NCBI GenBank assembly: GCA_937915725.1
Contig: CALGGV010000005.1
Location: 1 to 12,592, forward strand
Length of the DNA stretch: 12,592 bases
Direction of reading: 5' to 3'
DNA from: an uncultured Selenomonadales bacterium
GTDB taxonomy: Bacteria > Bacillota > Negativicutes > Selenomonadales > Selenomonadaceae
Shown: piece after piece, positions 1 to 5,947 of the stretch
How positions within the stretch are numbered: the first letter of the stretch is position 1
Layout: each line of letters starts with the position of its first letter
Position numbers and translations under genes: made by a program
The notes under the pieces: model-generated
Told to the model about the DNA's origin: nothing
The model's database searches: none
The model's input: the letters and a program-made list of their open reading frames with translations, nothing else

Positions 1-60
1 TAACTTATACCACGTTAAACGCGAAAAACGCAGGCGGGCGAAAGATTCTTTCTTTTGCTA

Positions 61-91
61 GGCTTTTATTTCTTCTAAAGAAAGAAAAGCC
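61..91. repeat. Imperfect inverted repeat (hairpin-forming)
   Basis: Positions 61-73 and 79-91 are complementary at 12 of 13 positions, around a 5-base loop. The arms start and end with GGC/GCC followed by T/A-rich sequence. No run of T follows on either strand, so it is not a convincing intrinsic terminator. It could be a fragment of a dispersed palindromic element. The rest of 1-97 shows no gene. Confidence 0.4.
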
Positions 92-97
92 GACTTG

Positions 98-240
98 TTA
101 ATAAAAGAAAAATTTGTAAACAACACCTAATTCAGCCAAATATTTTTTAAAGTTAATTTTAAAATCGCCAAAACGGGCTCTAATTTCAACGTAGCAAGCC
201 TTTTGTCTTGTGGTTATAGATTTATATTAAAAAATTTTAT
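98..240 (-). pseudogene. Decayed sixth copy of the small repeat-domain protein
   Basis: Read on the minus strand, an open stretch from about 199 to the TAA at 98-100 encodes ACYVEIRARFGDF, then KKYLAEL and a short unrelated tail. This resembles the paralogues downstream of pyrB, which have AAYVEAKL followed by KKYLTDL or KKYLSEL. The DNA under KKYL.EL (about 128-147) matches the last unit of the neighbouring gene at all but one of about 20 positions. Further 5', near 225-240, ATAAAATTTTTT resembles a damaged ATGAAATTT start. There is no usable start codon, a stop interrupts the region, and the middle of the domain is shortened. I read it as a degenerate copy; chance similarity is possible because the segment is short and AT-rich. 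The 40 bases between this remnant and the next gene show nothing else. Confidence 0.45.
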
Positions 241-294
241 AAGCCCTAAAAAAGGCGTTTAAAACGAAATTTGACGCTGATTAATTTTCGCTGT

Positions 295-705
295 TCAGAA
301 TTTTTGCCAATTCAGACAAATATTTTTTTGCGGCAACAATATTTTTTCTTCTGCCGTGCCGTTAAAAGCCTTCAAAATAATTTCTTCAGTGGAAGTTTTG
401 GCAATGATATATTCACAATTTGCAAAGAAAATTTTTTCCACAAATGCAACGTTGACAGCCTCTAAGCCGTCATTGTAAAAAATAACTTTCAACTTGCAAT
501 TTTTGATTAAATCTGTCAAATATTTTTTCGCCTCGACAAAATTTTTTTCCCTGTCACCGGCGTTAAATTCTTTCAAAGTAACTTTGTCGACGCCGTTTGA
601 AAGTTTCGCCTCCACATAAGCCGCGTTGACATTGTGAACAGAAAATCTTTCAACGCAATCACTGTTAATAATCATTTGATTGCTCGTATGAAACAGAAAT
701 TTCAT
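295..705 (-). CDS. Two-unit small repeat protein, C-terminus frameshifted
   Basis: Function unknown. Residues 1-71 form one copy of the array domain (MKFLF start, AAYVEAKL, LKEFNAG, NFVEAKKYLTDLIK). Residues 72 to about 117 begin a second copy (YNDGLEAVNVAFVEKIF, EEIILKAFNGTAEEK). After TAEEK the frame departs from the family and ends at a TGA. One base away, the other frame continues NIVAAKKYLSELAKILN to a TAA at 281-283, exactly as the other units end. The switch point is a run of six A (minus strand, 347-342), and one extra A would give a 141-residue intact protein. This is therefore a recent one-base deletion, a sequencing error or a slippage site. The start ATG overlaps the previous gene's stop (ATGA at 702-705) and has GGGGG six bases upstream. 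There is no signal peptide; a cytoplasmic product is likely. Confidence 0.75.
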   Translation of the reverse strand: MKFLFHTSNQMIINSDCVERFSVHNVNAAYVEAKLSNGVDKVTLKEFNAGDREKNFVEAKKYLTDLIKNCKLKVIFYNDGLEAVNVAFVEKIFFANCEYIIAKTSTEEIILKAFNGTAEEKILLPQKNICLNWQKF

Positions 706-947
706 TTTGCGCCCCCGTTCAAAGTTTTAATCAGTTTTGCAAGGTAATTTTTAGCATCTTCAAAATTTTTGTCTGCATCATCAGAATTAAATTCTTTCAA
801 AATAAAATCGTCGTCTTTGCCGGAAATTTCCGCCGCTACGTAAGCAACTTTTGAATTTTCTTTGTTAATGACGCGCTTGGCGTAAATTTTTTTCACAAAT
901 TCAACACTAACCGCCTCAACGCCGCTATTATCAAAAAGAAATTTCAT
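702..947 (-). CDS. Single-unit small repeat protein (81 aa)
   Basis: Function unknown. This is one intact copy of the array domain: MKFLFDNSGVEAVSVEFVKK, a loop, VAYVAAEI, DDFILKEFNS, then a helix NFEDAKNYLAKLIKTLN. It is acidic in the middle and lacks signal peptide or membrane segments. I chose the ATG at 947 rather than the in-frame ATG at 962. AAGGG lies seven bases before 947, no ribosome binding site precedes 962, and the paralogues begin with the same MKF. The gene overlaps the end of the upstream paralogue (stop at 931-933) and its own TGA overlaps the start of the downstream one, so translation is probably coupled. It is the only member of the set without a visible frame defect, and so the best guide to the domain's true length of about 80 residues. 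Confidence 0.8.
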   Translation of the reverse strand: MKFLFDNSGVEAVSVEFVKKIYAKRVINKENSKVAYVAAEISGKDDDFILKEFNSDDADKNFEDAKNYLAKLIKTLNGGAK

Positions 948-1443
948 TGTTTTTCCCTTCATTCAAATTTTTCATTAAATCTGCAAGATAATTTTCCGCG
1001 TCTTCAATATCTTTTTCTTCGTTACCTGAATTAAATCTCGTGAAAATAAATCCTTCGGAGTCTTCGTCATCGTCGAAAAGTCTTGCCGTAACACAAACGA
1101 TATACCCGCCGTCATCGTAATGAAAAGATTCTACAAAAATTTTTCTTACAAAGGCGGCATTTACCATATCAAGCCCGCTGTCGTCAAAAATAAAATCAAA
1201 TTCTTTGTTTAAATCAGCCGTTAATTTGTCAAAATATTTTTTTGCTTCCTCAAAATTTTTTTCCTCATCTTCAGAAATAAATTCTTCCAAAATTACAAGA
1301 AAATCTTCATCTACAACTTCAGCCGAAATTTTAAAATTTTTTGTGGGCTTGGGCGGCATTCCGTGATCTATGTCATAAATTCTTGAAAGAGAAAAACATC
1401 TGACAGCCTCAACATTGAAAACCTCGCCGCTTTTTTTTTTCAA
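931..1443 (-). CDS. Two-unit small repeat protein with A10 tract at its 5' end
   Basis: Function unknown. Two copies of the array domain lie in tandem: the first up to about residue 83 (FNVEAVRCFSLSRIYDI, ISAEVVDEDFLVILEEF, EKNFEEAKKYFDKL), the second from FDFIFDDSGLDMVNAAFV to the end. The protein is very acidic, with DDDED and EEDE-type runs. The open frame begins only at a TTG (1443-1441) with no ribosome binding site. The expected start is the ATG at 1456, which has GGAGG eight bases upstream and encodes MKFIFE like its paralogues. That ATG frame runs into ten consecutive A (1440-1431) and stops at a TGA nine codons after GAA. Removing one A, or adding two, joins MKFIFE to the rest (about 174 aa). 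The gene may be switched off here, rescued by slippage on A10, or started at TTG. pyrB ends one base before the ATG. Confidence 0.75.
   Translation of the reverse strand: MKKKSGEVFNVEAVRCFSLSRIYDIDHGMPPKPTKNFKISAEVVDEDFLVILEEFISEDEEKNFEEAKKYFDKLTADLNKEFDFIFDDSGLDMVNAAFVRKIFVESFHYDDGGYIVCVTARLFDDDEDSEGFIFTRFNSGNEEKDIEDAENYLADLMKNLNEGKNNEISF
1431..1440 (-). repeat. Homopolymer A10 tract (T10 on plus strand)
   Basis: Ten consecutive A on the coding strand lie five to six codons after the ATG of the first repeat-domain gene, exactly where the family-like N-terminus and the rest of the protein are in different frames. Runs of nine or more A are known hot spots for replication slippage and for RNA polymerase slippage in bacteria. 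Tract length here decides whether the gene is read through: nine or twelve A are in frame, ten are not. Confidence 0.7.
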
Positions 1444-1457
1444 AAATAAATTTCATT

Positions 1458-2375
1458 TTATTTTCCTCCGTTCAAAGTTAAATCAAGCAACGCCATTCTT
1501 ACTGCGACGCCATTTTGAACTTGTTCCTGAATCGCCGAATATTTGCCGTAAACAACCGCGTTTGAAATTTCTAAGCCTTTGTTTTGCGGACCGGGATGCA
1601 AAATTAAAACGTCTTCCTTTGCAAGTCTCAAGCGTTCGTTATTAATTCCAAAAACTCTTGCATATTCACGCGGCGAAGGGAATAAACCCGCCTGTTGTCT
1701 TTCAAGCTGAATCCGCAAAACGTTTACCACGTCAGCATTTTTTATAGCAGCGTCAATATTTTCATGAATTGTTACGCCGTCGAAATTGAAAAATCGCGGC
1801 AACAAAGTTTTTGGTCCGGCTAAGTGAACTTCCGCGCCCATTTTTGTTAAGCCGAAAATATCCGAACGTGCAACGCGGCTATGGAGAATATCGCCGACAA
1901 TCGCAACTTTTAAACCGGCAAGGCGTCCTTTGTGTCTTTCAATCGTGAATAAATCCAGCAGGGCTTGCGAAGGGTGCGCGTGGGCTCCATCTCCGGCGTT
2001 GATAATTACCGGCTTGACAATTTGCGCGGCGTATTCGGCGGCTCCTTCAGATTTATGACGAATTACAATAGCATCAACGCCCATTGCCTCAAGCGTCAAA
2101 AGTGTATCGCGCAGACTTTCGCCTTTTGTGATACTGCTTGTACCCGCGTTGATTGAGACAACGTCCGCGCCCAAATATTTTCCCGCCAATTCAAATGAAG
2201 TCCGCGTGCGTGTTGATGCCTCAAGAAATAAATTTATAATCGCCTTACCGCGCAAATTTGGAAGTTTTTTTACATCACTTTGAATAATTTTTTTCATTTC
2301 TTTTGCGGTTTTCAGTACGAGCCGAATTTCAGCGGGCGAAAAATTTTCAAGCCCTATAATATCTTTTCCAAACAA
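1458..2375 (-). CDS. pyrB: Aspartate carbamoyltransferase catalytic subunit
   Basis: Condenses carbamoyl phosphate with L-aspartate to N-carbamoyl-aspartate, the committed step of pyrimidine synthesis, in the cytoplasm. At 305 residues it has the usual catalytic-chain length. The carbamoyl-phosphate loop STRTRTS is at 54-60 and the KGES loop at 84-87. HPSQALLD at 134-141 lies at the carbamoyl-phosphate/domain hinge, VGDILHSRVARS follows in the aspartate domain, and HPGPQNKG is at 260-267. The start is TTG at 2375, with GGGAG about ten bases upstream and no better in-frame start. It follows lepB by about 90 bases that contain a hairpin terminator. I see no PyrR-type binding loop and no other pyrimidine gene or pyrI next to it, so the gene appears detached from a pyr operon in this window. 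Its last codons (LNGGK) contain the GGAGG that serves the next gene. Confidence 0.96.
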   Translation of the reverse strand: MFGKDIIGLENFSPAEIRLVLKTAKEMKKIIQSDVKKLPNLRGKAIINLFLEASTRTRTSFELAGKYLGADVVSINAGTSSITKGESLRDTLLTLEAMGVDAIVIRHKSEGAAEYAAQIVKPVIINAGDGAHAHPSQALLDLFTIERHKGRLAGLKVAIVGDILHSRVARSDIFGLTKMGAEVHLAGPKTLLPRFFNFDGVTIHENIDAAIKNADVVNVLRIQLERQQAGLFPSPREYARVFGINNERLRLAKEDVLILHPGPQNKGLEISNAVVYGKYSAIQEQVQNGVAVRMALLDLTLNGGK

Positions 2376-2412
2376 ATTAAATTCGCTCCCTTCAGTCGCT
2401 ATTACATTTAGT

Positions 2413-2448
2413 CAAAAATAAAGAGCAAAGGTAAAACCTAAGCCCTTT
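2413..2448 (-). terminator. Intrinsic terminator/attenuator between lepB and pyrB
   Basis: On the minus strand AAAGGGC (2448-2442) pairs with GCTCTTT (2426-2420, one G-T pair). Inside, AGGT pairs with ACCT around a TTT loop across a TT/TT bulge. ATTTTTG follows directly. The simplest reading is the end of the rplM-distal operon after lepB. Because it lies in the pyrB leader it could also act as an attenuator, but no alternative antiterminator pairing is obvious. Confidence 0.7.
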
Positions 2449-2468
2449 TGGAAAATTTTAATATTTTA

Positions 2469-2981
2469 TTACGGCAAAGTTTTTATTTCGTCAACAGGCC
2501 AAAAAATAAAAACTGCCTTACCTTTCACTAAATCCAGCGGTACAAATCCGACGTCCGAAAAGCGGCTGTCTTCAGAATTGTTTCTGTTATCGCCCATAAC
2601 AAAGATTGTACCTTCGGGAATTGTAACTTTGGGATATTCTGTGCGCGTTTTTTCCAAAATATAATCCTCGCGCAGGAGTTGATCATTGACGTAAACGTGC
2701 CCATCTTTAATTTCGATAGTATCGCCGGCGGTTGCAATAACGCGCTTAATAAAATCACGGCTGGGATCACGCGGGTAACGGAAAATTATAACTTCGCCTT
2801 TTTGCGGGTCTCTCACGTGATAAATAAATTTATTGACAACAAGCCGTTCTTCATGTTGCAAAGTTGGACGCATACTTGGACCATCAACAACGTAAAGTTC
2901 AACAATGAAAGTGCGAATAAACATTGCAACGGCAATAGCTGCGACTATTGAAAAAAACCAATCTTTTGCCTCTTCGCCCAT
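2469..2981 (-). CDS. lepB: Signal peptidase I
   Basis: Membrane serine protease that removes signal peptides from exported preproteins. Numbered from the chosen start, one N-terminal membrane anchor lies at about 8-26 (FFSIVAAIAVAMFI). It is followed by the catalytic GPSMRPTL box (Ser36), FIKRVIATAGD with the catalytic Lys79, and GDNRNNSEDSR at 130-140. The catalytic domain faces outside the cell membrane. At 170 residues it fits short Gram-positive type I signal peptidases. The frame stays open up to a GTG at 3059 (196 aa). I prefer the ATG at 2981 because it places the anchor at the N-terminus, as usual in the family, and has GAGGA about ten bases upstream. The GTG has its purine-rich sequence almost touching it. 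An intermediate GTG at 3011 is also possible. The gene lies about 100 bases after the coiled-coil gene. Confidence 0.95.
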   Translation of the reverse strand: MGEEAKDWFFSIVAAIAVAMFIRTFIVELYVVDGPSMRPTLQHEERLVVNKFIYHVRDPQKGEVIIFRYPRDPSRDFIKRVIATAGDTIEIKDGHVYVNDQLLREDYILEKTRTEYPKVTIPEGTIFVMGDNRNNSEDSRFSDVGFVPLDLVKGKAVFIFWPVDEIKTLP

Positions 2982-3084
2982 AGATTTTTTTTCCTCACTG
3001 ATTGAATTCACAAAAAAAGGACGCGTTGAATTTCTCAAAAATCCAACTGCGCCAATCACTTCCTTTCAAAAATAAAATTAATTG

Positions 3085-3714
3085 CTAATTCTGCGGAGGT
3101 TGTTGATAGTTTTGCTGTTGAGGTTGAGGATAATTTTGCTGTAGTGGTTGTGATTGTTGTTGTTGTGGTGGTGGTTGAGGTGGTTGCGAATAATAAACAT
3201 TTTGATTCATAGCAATTTTAGCTTGATGAAGAACTTGGCGCGCTTGTTCCAAACCTGACAAGGCATTTTGGACGCCGTTAAAAGTATTTGTAACGTGAGC
3301 GATTAATTGGTCAAAAACCTGATTAGCATATTGGTTAGCATCATTTTGAAGTTGGCGCGCTTGAGCGCGGGCGTTTTCTACAATTTCGTTAGATTGTTGG
3401 TGTGCTTGACTAACTACCATTCTTGCGTTTTCACGTGCCTTTGTAACAACGTCGTTTTCGTCAACTAATCTTTCTGCGCGTTGTTCGGCTTGTTTAATGA
3501 TTCTGTCAGCCTGTTCCTGTGCAGATTTAATCATATTGTCACGTTCACGAATAATTCCTTCAGCGCGATCCAATTCTTGCGGTAAAGCCTCTCTTAGTTC
3601 GTCGATTAAAGCCGACAATTCGTCTTCGTCGATTAAAGCTTTACCGGTTAAAGGTAAATGTGAAGCACCCGCGACAAGGGATTCCACTTTACTTAAAGTC
3701 TCGCGCACAGCCAT
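3085..3714 (-). CDS. Coiled-coil protein with Pro/Gln-rich tail (ATPase-subunit/DivIVA-like)
   Basis: Exact function unknown. Residues 1-45 form a short N-terminal region (LSKVESLVAGASHLPLTGKALID, then DELSALIDELREALP) seen in uncharacterised Bacillota proteins encoded beside coaD. Residues about 46-170 are a long, charged, heptad-like helix rich in Ala, Glu, Gln and Arg (AEGIIRERD, ADRIIKQAEQRAERL, ARQLQNDANQYANQV). This resembles the stalk of ATP synthase b/V-type E-G subunits or DivIVA, and automatic annotation often calls such proteins ATPase or cell division initiation protein. From about 174 to the end the chain is almost pure Pro, Gln, Asn and Tyr, a low-complexity tail likely to be disordered. 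There is no membrane segment. GGAG lies eight bases before the ATG. Sharing a strand with coaD and lepB suggests co-transcription. Confidence 0.8.
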   Translation of the reverse strand: MAVRETLSKVESLVAGASHLPLTGKALIDEDELSALIDELREALPQELDRAEGIIRERDNMIKSAQEQADRIIKQAEQRAERLVDENDVVTKARENARMVVSQAHQQSNEIVENARAQARQLQNDANQYANQVFDQLIAHVTNTFNGVQNALSGLEQARQVLHQAKIAMNQNVYYSQPPQPPPQQQQSQPLQQNYPQPQQQNYQQPPQN

Positions 3715-3762
3715 ATAAACAACTCCTTCACTCGTGAATTTGGGATTTTCATTTGAAATAAA

Positions 3763-4248
3763 TCACTCCGAATTTTGTTGTTTAGCGCGCAGGGCAATTT
3801 CTACACATTCCGGCACTAATTTATGAATATCGCCGTGAAATTGTGCAAGTTCCCTTATTCCGGATGAACTTATAAATAAAAATTCCGGCGCAGTCAACAA
3901 GAAAACTGTATTTACGCCCGGCACAAGATGATTTAACATTTGCGCTTGATTATATTCGTATTCAAAATCAACTGAAGAACGCAAGCCGCGAAAAACAACA
4001 TCGATATTATTTTGTTTGACGTAATCTGAAACAAGCCCTTCATAAGAATCAACCGTCAAATTATCGATATGCAAAGTTGATTCACGCAAAAGATCAACGC
4101 GCTCTTCAAGAGTAAAAAGCGGCTTTTTATGCTTATTTATAAAAACGCAAACAATCAATTCATCGACTAATTTTGCCGCACGTTCAAAAATATCTACATG
4201 CCCGTTAGTGACAGGGTCGAAACTTCCCGTGCAGAGTGCCTTTTTCAT
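3763..4248 (-). CDS. coaD: Phosphopantetheine adenylyltransferase
   Basis: Transfers AMP from ATP to 4'-phosphopantetheine to give dephospho-CoA, the penultimate step of coenzyme A synthesis, in the cytoplasm. At 161 residues it is the standard bacterial length. The nucleotidyltransferase motif TGSFDPVTNGH is at 7-17, with the conserved His17. RGLR...DFEYEYNQAQMN-type substrate residues lie around 87-104, and the C-terminal ISSSGIRE motif is at 126-133. The start ATG overlaps the rsmD stop by four bases (ATGA, 4245-4248), indicating translational coupling; the rsmD-coaD pairing is common in Bacillota. The gap of 48 bases to the coiled-coil gene holds only a 12-base palindrome (3727-3738). Confidence 0.97.
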   Translation of the reverse strand: MKKALCTGSFDPVTNGHVDIFERAAKLVDELIVCVFINKHKKPLFTLEERVDLLRESTLHIDNLTVDSYEGLVSDYVKQNNIDVVFRGLRSSVDFEYEYNQAQMLNHLVPGVNTVFLLTAPEFLFISSSGIRELAQFHGDIHKLVPECVEIALRAKQQNSE

Positions 4249-4805
4249 AATTCGCCTTCTTTCTTTTTATAGATATTTATATTTGTTGTAGAGCCGTAAT
4301 TTATTTTTCGGATACAATTTAAGCTGTCTGTTTCAAGAATTTCATCTGCGCCGTATTCTACAATCATTAAGCCGTTTTCAGTCAACAAATTAAATTCTGC
4401 CACAAGGTTAATTGACGCAACGGCAAGATTTTTTTTGTAAGGCGGGTCGCTGAAAATTAAATCGAATTGTAGATTTTGACTGGAAATTTTTTTTAGCATT
4501 TTGGAAAAATCGCCGTGCAAGACTTTACAATTTTGAAATTTGGCGCGTTGAATATTTTCAGAAATTAAATTTGCTGTAGAAAAATCTATAAAGGTTGCAA
4601 ATTTTGCGCCGCGTGAAACGGATTCAAGTCCGAGTGCGCCTGTACCTGCAAAAATATCCAGTACGGCGTCAACTTCAGAAAAATCAACTAAGCCGTTTAA
4701 AATACTGAAAAGCGATTCTTTGACGCGGTCGCCCGTAGGTCTTGTTTCAAATCCTTTGGGCGTTTTAAGATTAAGCCCTTTAGCAGTACCTGTGATAATT
4801 CGCAT
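4245..4805 (-). CDS. rsmD: 16S rRNA (guanine966-N2)-methyltransferase
   Basis: Methylates G966 of 16S rRNA using S-adenosylmethionine, in the 30S subunit. At 186 residues it has the usual length. MRIITGTAKG and TRPTGDRVKESLF (21-33) are family hallmarks. VLDIFAGTGALGLE (48-61) is the SAM-binding loop, and SDPPY (119-123) is the catalytic motif of N2/N6 amino methylases. CAGGA lies six bases upstream of the ATG. The gene follows the rpsI terminator, so it needs its own promoter or read-through. The only candidate I see is weak: TTGCAG (4878-4873), 17 bases, AAGAAT (4855-4850), four of six matches in each box. The rest of the 100-base leader shows nothing. Confidence 0.96.
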   Translation of the reverse strand: MRIITGTAKGLNLKTPKGFETRPTGDRVKESLFSILNGLVDFSEVDAVLDIFAGTGALGLESVSRGAKFATFIDFSTANLISENIQRAKFQNCKVLHGDFSKMLKKISSQNLQFDLIFSDPPYKKNLAVASINLVAEFNLLTENGLMIVEYGADEILETDSLNCIRKINYGSTTNINIYKKKEGEL

Positions 4806-4909
4806 AAATTTTCCTGTTCAATAATTCTTGTCCATTTCTAGTTGTGGTTATTCTTCAATTCTAAAAATTTTCCTGCAAATAATTTTATTGATGAAATTTA
4901 AACTGCAGT

Positions 4910-4945
4910 AAAAAAAAATCCCGCTATAGCAAAAAAAGTGCGGGA
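4910..4945 (-). terminator. Intrinsic terminator after rpsI
   Basis: On the minus strand TCCCGC (4945-4940) pairs with GCGGGA (4924-4919) around a 15-base loop, followed immediately by nine T (4918-4910). It lies 27 bases after the rpsI stop and closes the rplM-rpsI unit. The other strand shows five T after the same stem, so it may work weakly both ways. Confidence 0.9.
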
Positions 4946-4971
4946 AATTTTTATAAAATGCAAAGAAAAAA

Positions 4972-5364
4972 TTAACGTTTTGAGAATTGAGACGCTTTTC
5001 TTGCTTTCTTGAGACCATATTTGCGGCGTTCTTTTTCACGCGGATCACGTGTAACGAAACCGGCTTTTTTAAGTGCGGGGCGAAGACCGCTGTCTAATTC
5101 CATAAGTGCGCGGGTAATTCCGTGACGAATTGCGCCGGCTTGACCGGTAGTGCCGCCGCCTTTAACGCTTGCGACTACGTCATATTTATCCTGCATTTCG
5201 GTTAAAACCAATGGTTGACGTACAATCAATTCAAGGGTTTTCAAGCCAAAATATTCTTCCATTTCACGCCCGTTTATAGTAACTTTGCCGTTGCCGGGGA
5301 TAAGGCGAACACGAGCGATTGAACTTTTGCGGCGACCTGTGCCGTAATAACTTACATCTGCCAT
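4972..5364 (-). CDS. rpsI: 30S ribosomal protein S9
   Basis: Component of the 30S subunit head; its C-terminal tail reaches the P-site tRNA. At 130 residues it is typical. YYGTGRRKSSIARVRL lies at 6-21 and the S9 signature GGGTTGQAGAIRHGI at 69-83. The basic tail is RRKYGLKKARKASQFSKR, and the universally conserved SKR end is intact. The ribosome binding site is GAGGTGAT just before the ATG. The gene begins 15 bases after rplM and ends before a strong terminator, so both proteins come from one transcript, as in most bacteria. Confidence 0.98.
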   Translation of the reverse strand: MADVSYYGTGRRKSSIARVRLIPGNGKVTINGREMEEYFGLKTLELIVRQPLVLTEMQDKYDVVASVKGGGTTGQAGAIRHGITRALMELDSGLRPALKKAGFVTRDPREKERRKYGLKKARKASQFSKR

Positions 5365-5379
5365 TTTATCACCTCAAAA

Positions 5380-5823
5380 TTAGCGAGTTTCTTCGATTTT
5401 CAATTCTTCAGGTTTTTGTGCGGCGTAAGGGTGTTTATTGCCGGTAAAGACGTGAAGTTTTCTGAATAAATCTGCGCCGAGTTTATTTTTTGGGAGCATA
5501 CCTTTGACGGCGTGTTCAATGACGCGCTCGGGATATTTTTGCATCCATTCTCCGGCAGTAGCGAATTTTGCGCCGCCGGGATAACCGGTATGATGATAAT
5601 AAACTTTTTTACGAAGTTTTTTGCCTGTAAAAACTGCTTTTTCAGCGTTGATAACAATGACATAATCGCCTGTATCGACGTGAGGGGTAAATTCGGGTTT
5701 ATTTTTGCCGCGCAGGACTTTAGCAATTTCAGCAGCAAGACGACCGACGATTTTGCCTTCAGCGTCTACAACATACCATTTTTTTTCGACGCTGCCCGCC
5801 TTTGCCATAAAAGTATCTTTCAT
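5380..5823 (-). CDS. rplM: 50S ribosomal protein L13
   Basis: Early-assembling protein of the 50S subunit. At 147 residues it has the usual length plus a short leader (MKDTF before MAKAG) that is common in Bacillota. The KKWYVVDAEGKIVGRLA motif is at 14-30, YYHHTGYPGG at 75-84, and the L13 signature MLPKNKLGADLFRKL at 109-123. The ATG at 5823 has GGAGG eight bases upstream; an internal Met6 is possible but has no such site. It is the first gene of the minus-strand block, preceded by a structured leader and a near-consensus promoter, so it is probably autoregulated at the leader. Confidence 0.98.
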   Translation of the reverse strand: MKDTFMAKAGSVEKKWYVVDAEGKIVGRLAAEIAKVLRGKNKPEFTPHVDTGDYVIVINAEKAVFTGKKLRKKVYYHHTGYPGGAKFATAGEWMQKYPERVIEHAVKGMLPKNKLGADLFRKLHVFTGNKHPYAAQKPEELKIEETR

Positions 5824-5905
5824 TTGATTTTCCTCCGAAGTTACGAAATCTGTTTAGGCGTTTCAAAACGTCCGGGGCATTGGAAACATTTTCTATCGCC
5901 ATGCC
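5824..5905 (-). promoter_or_regulatory. Structured 5' leader of rplM (L13-leader-like)
   Basis: The predicted transcript start is about 5904, leaving roughly 80 untranslated bases. Two hairpins can form. GGCAT (5905-5901) pairs with ATGCC (5880-5876). Further on, GG-A-CGTT pairs with AACG-CC around TTGA (5873-5857). GGCG just after the first arm could also pair with the CGCC that ends the second hairpin. Known Bacillota rplM leaders (Rfam L13_leader) are short structured RNAs thought to bind L13. Equating this one with that family is inference from position and folding only. Confidence 0.5.
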
Positions 5906-5910
5906 GAAAT

Positions 5911-5939
5911 ATAATAAACAAAACGCGCCGCCTTGTCAA
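5911..5939 (-). promoter_or_regulatory. Sigma-A promoter of rplM-rpsI
   Basis: TTGACA (5939-5934, six of six) and TATTAT (5916-5911, five of six) are separated by exactly 17 bases, placing the start near 5904. This is the strongest promoter match in the window and fits a highly expressed ribosomal operon. Confidence 0.88.
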
Positions 5940-5947
5940 GAAAAAGG

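Larger units (their letters stand above)
281..1456 (-). repeat. Tandem array of five ~70-85-residue coding units
   Basis: Three consecutive minus-strand genes contain five copies of one domain. Each unit starts with a hydrophobic stretch such as MKFLF or FDFIF. It continues with D.SG.E.VN..FV.KI(F/Y), a variable loop, a beta-like stretch Y(V/I).A, (F/V)IL.EFNS, an acidic stretch and an amphipathic helix EKNFE.AK.YL..L.K.LN. Units are distributed 2+1+2. Junctions are tight: the stop of one gene overlaps or abuts the ATGAAATTT of the next, and the 3' end of each unit (codons around LNGG) supplies the purine-rich ribosome binding site for the next. The predicted pattern is several beta strands followed by one C-terminal helix. 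I do not recognise a named family with certainty. It resembles small Bacillota proteins of the type '..NVxxIYI..A..G...L..Y.TEE.AKE.L'. Confidence 0.85.

Noticed and set aside
342..347. Programmed -1 ribosomal frameshift site
   Set aside because: Six A are present but the codon phasing does not give a canonical slippery heptamer and no downstream stimulatory hairpin is evident.
271..465. Plus-strand open frame opposite the third repeat gene
   Set aside because: It is antisense to a family-matching coding region, lacks a ribosome binding site and has biased F/N/I composition from the A-runs on the other strand.
2376..2468. PyrR-type attenuation signal before pyrB
   Set aside because: A terminator hairpin is present but I found no PyrR-binding loop consensus or clear antiterminator, so only the terminator is claimed.
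3727..3738. TTCACTCGTGAA palindrome between coaD and the coiled-coil gene
   Set aside because: It is only 12 bases, found once, and not placed at a recognisable promoter; too little to call an operator.
4848..5048. Minus-strand 66-codon frame after rpsI
   Set aside because: It overlaps the rpsI 3' end in another frame and runs through the terminator stem; no protein pattern seen.
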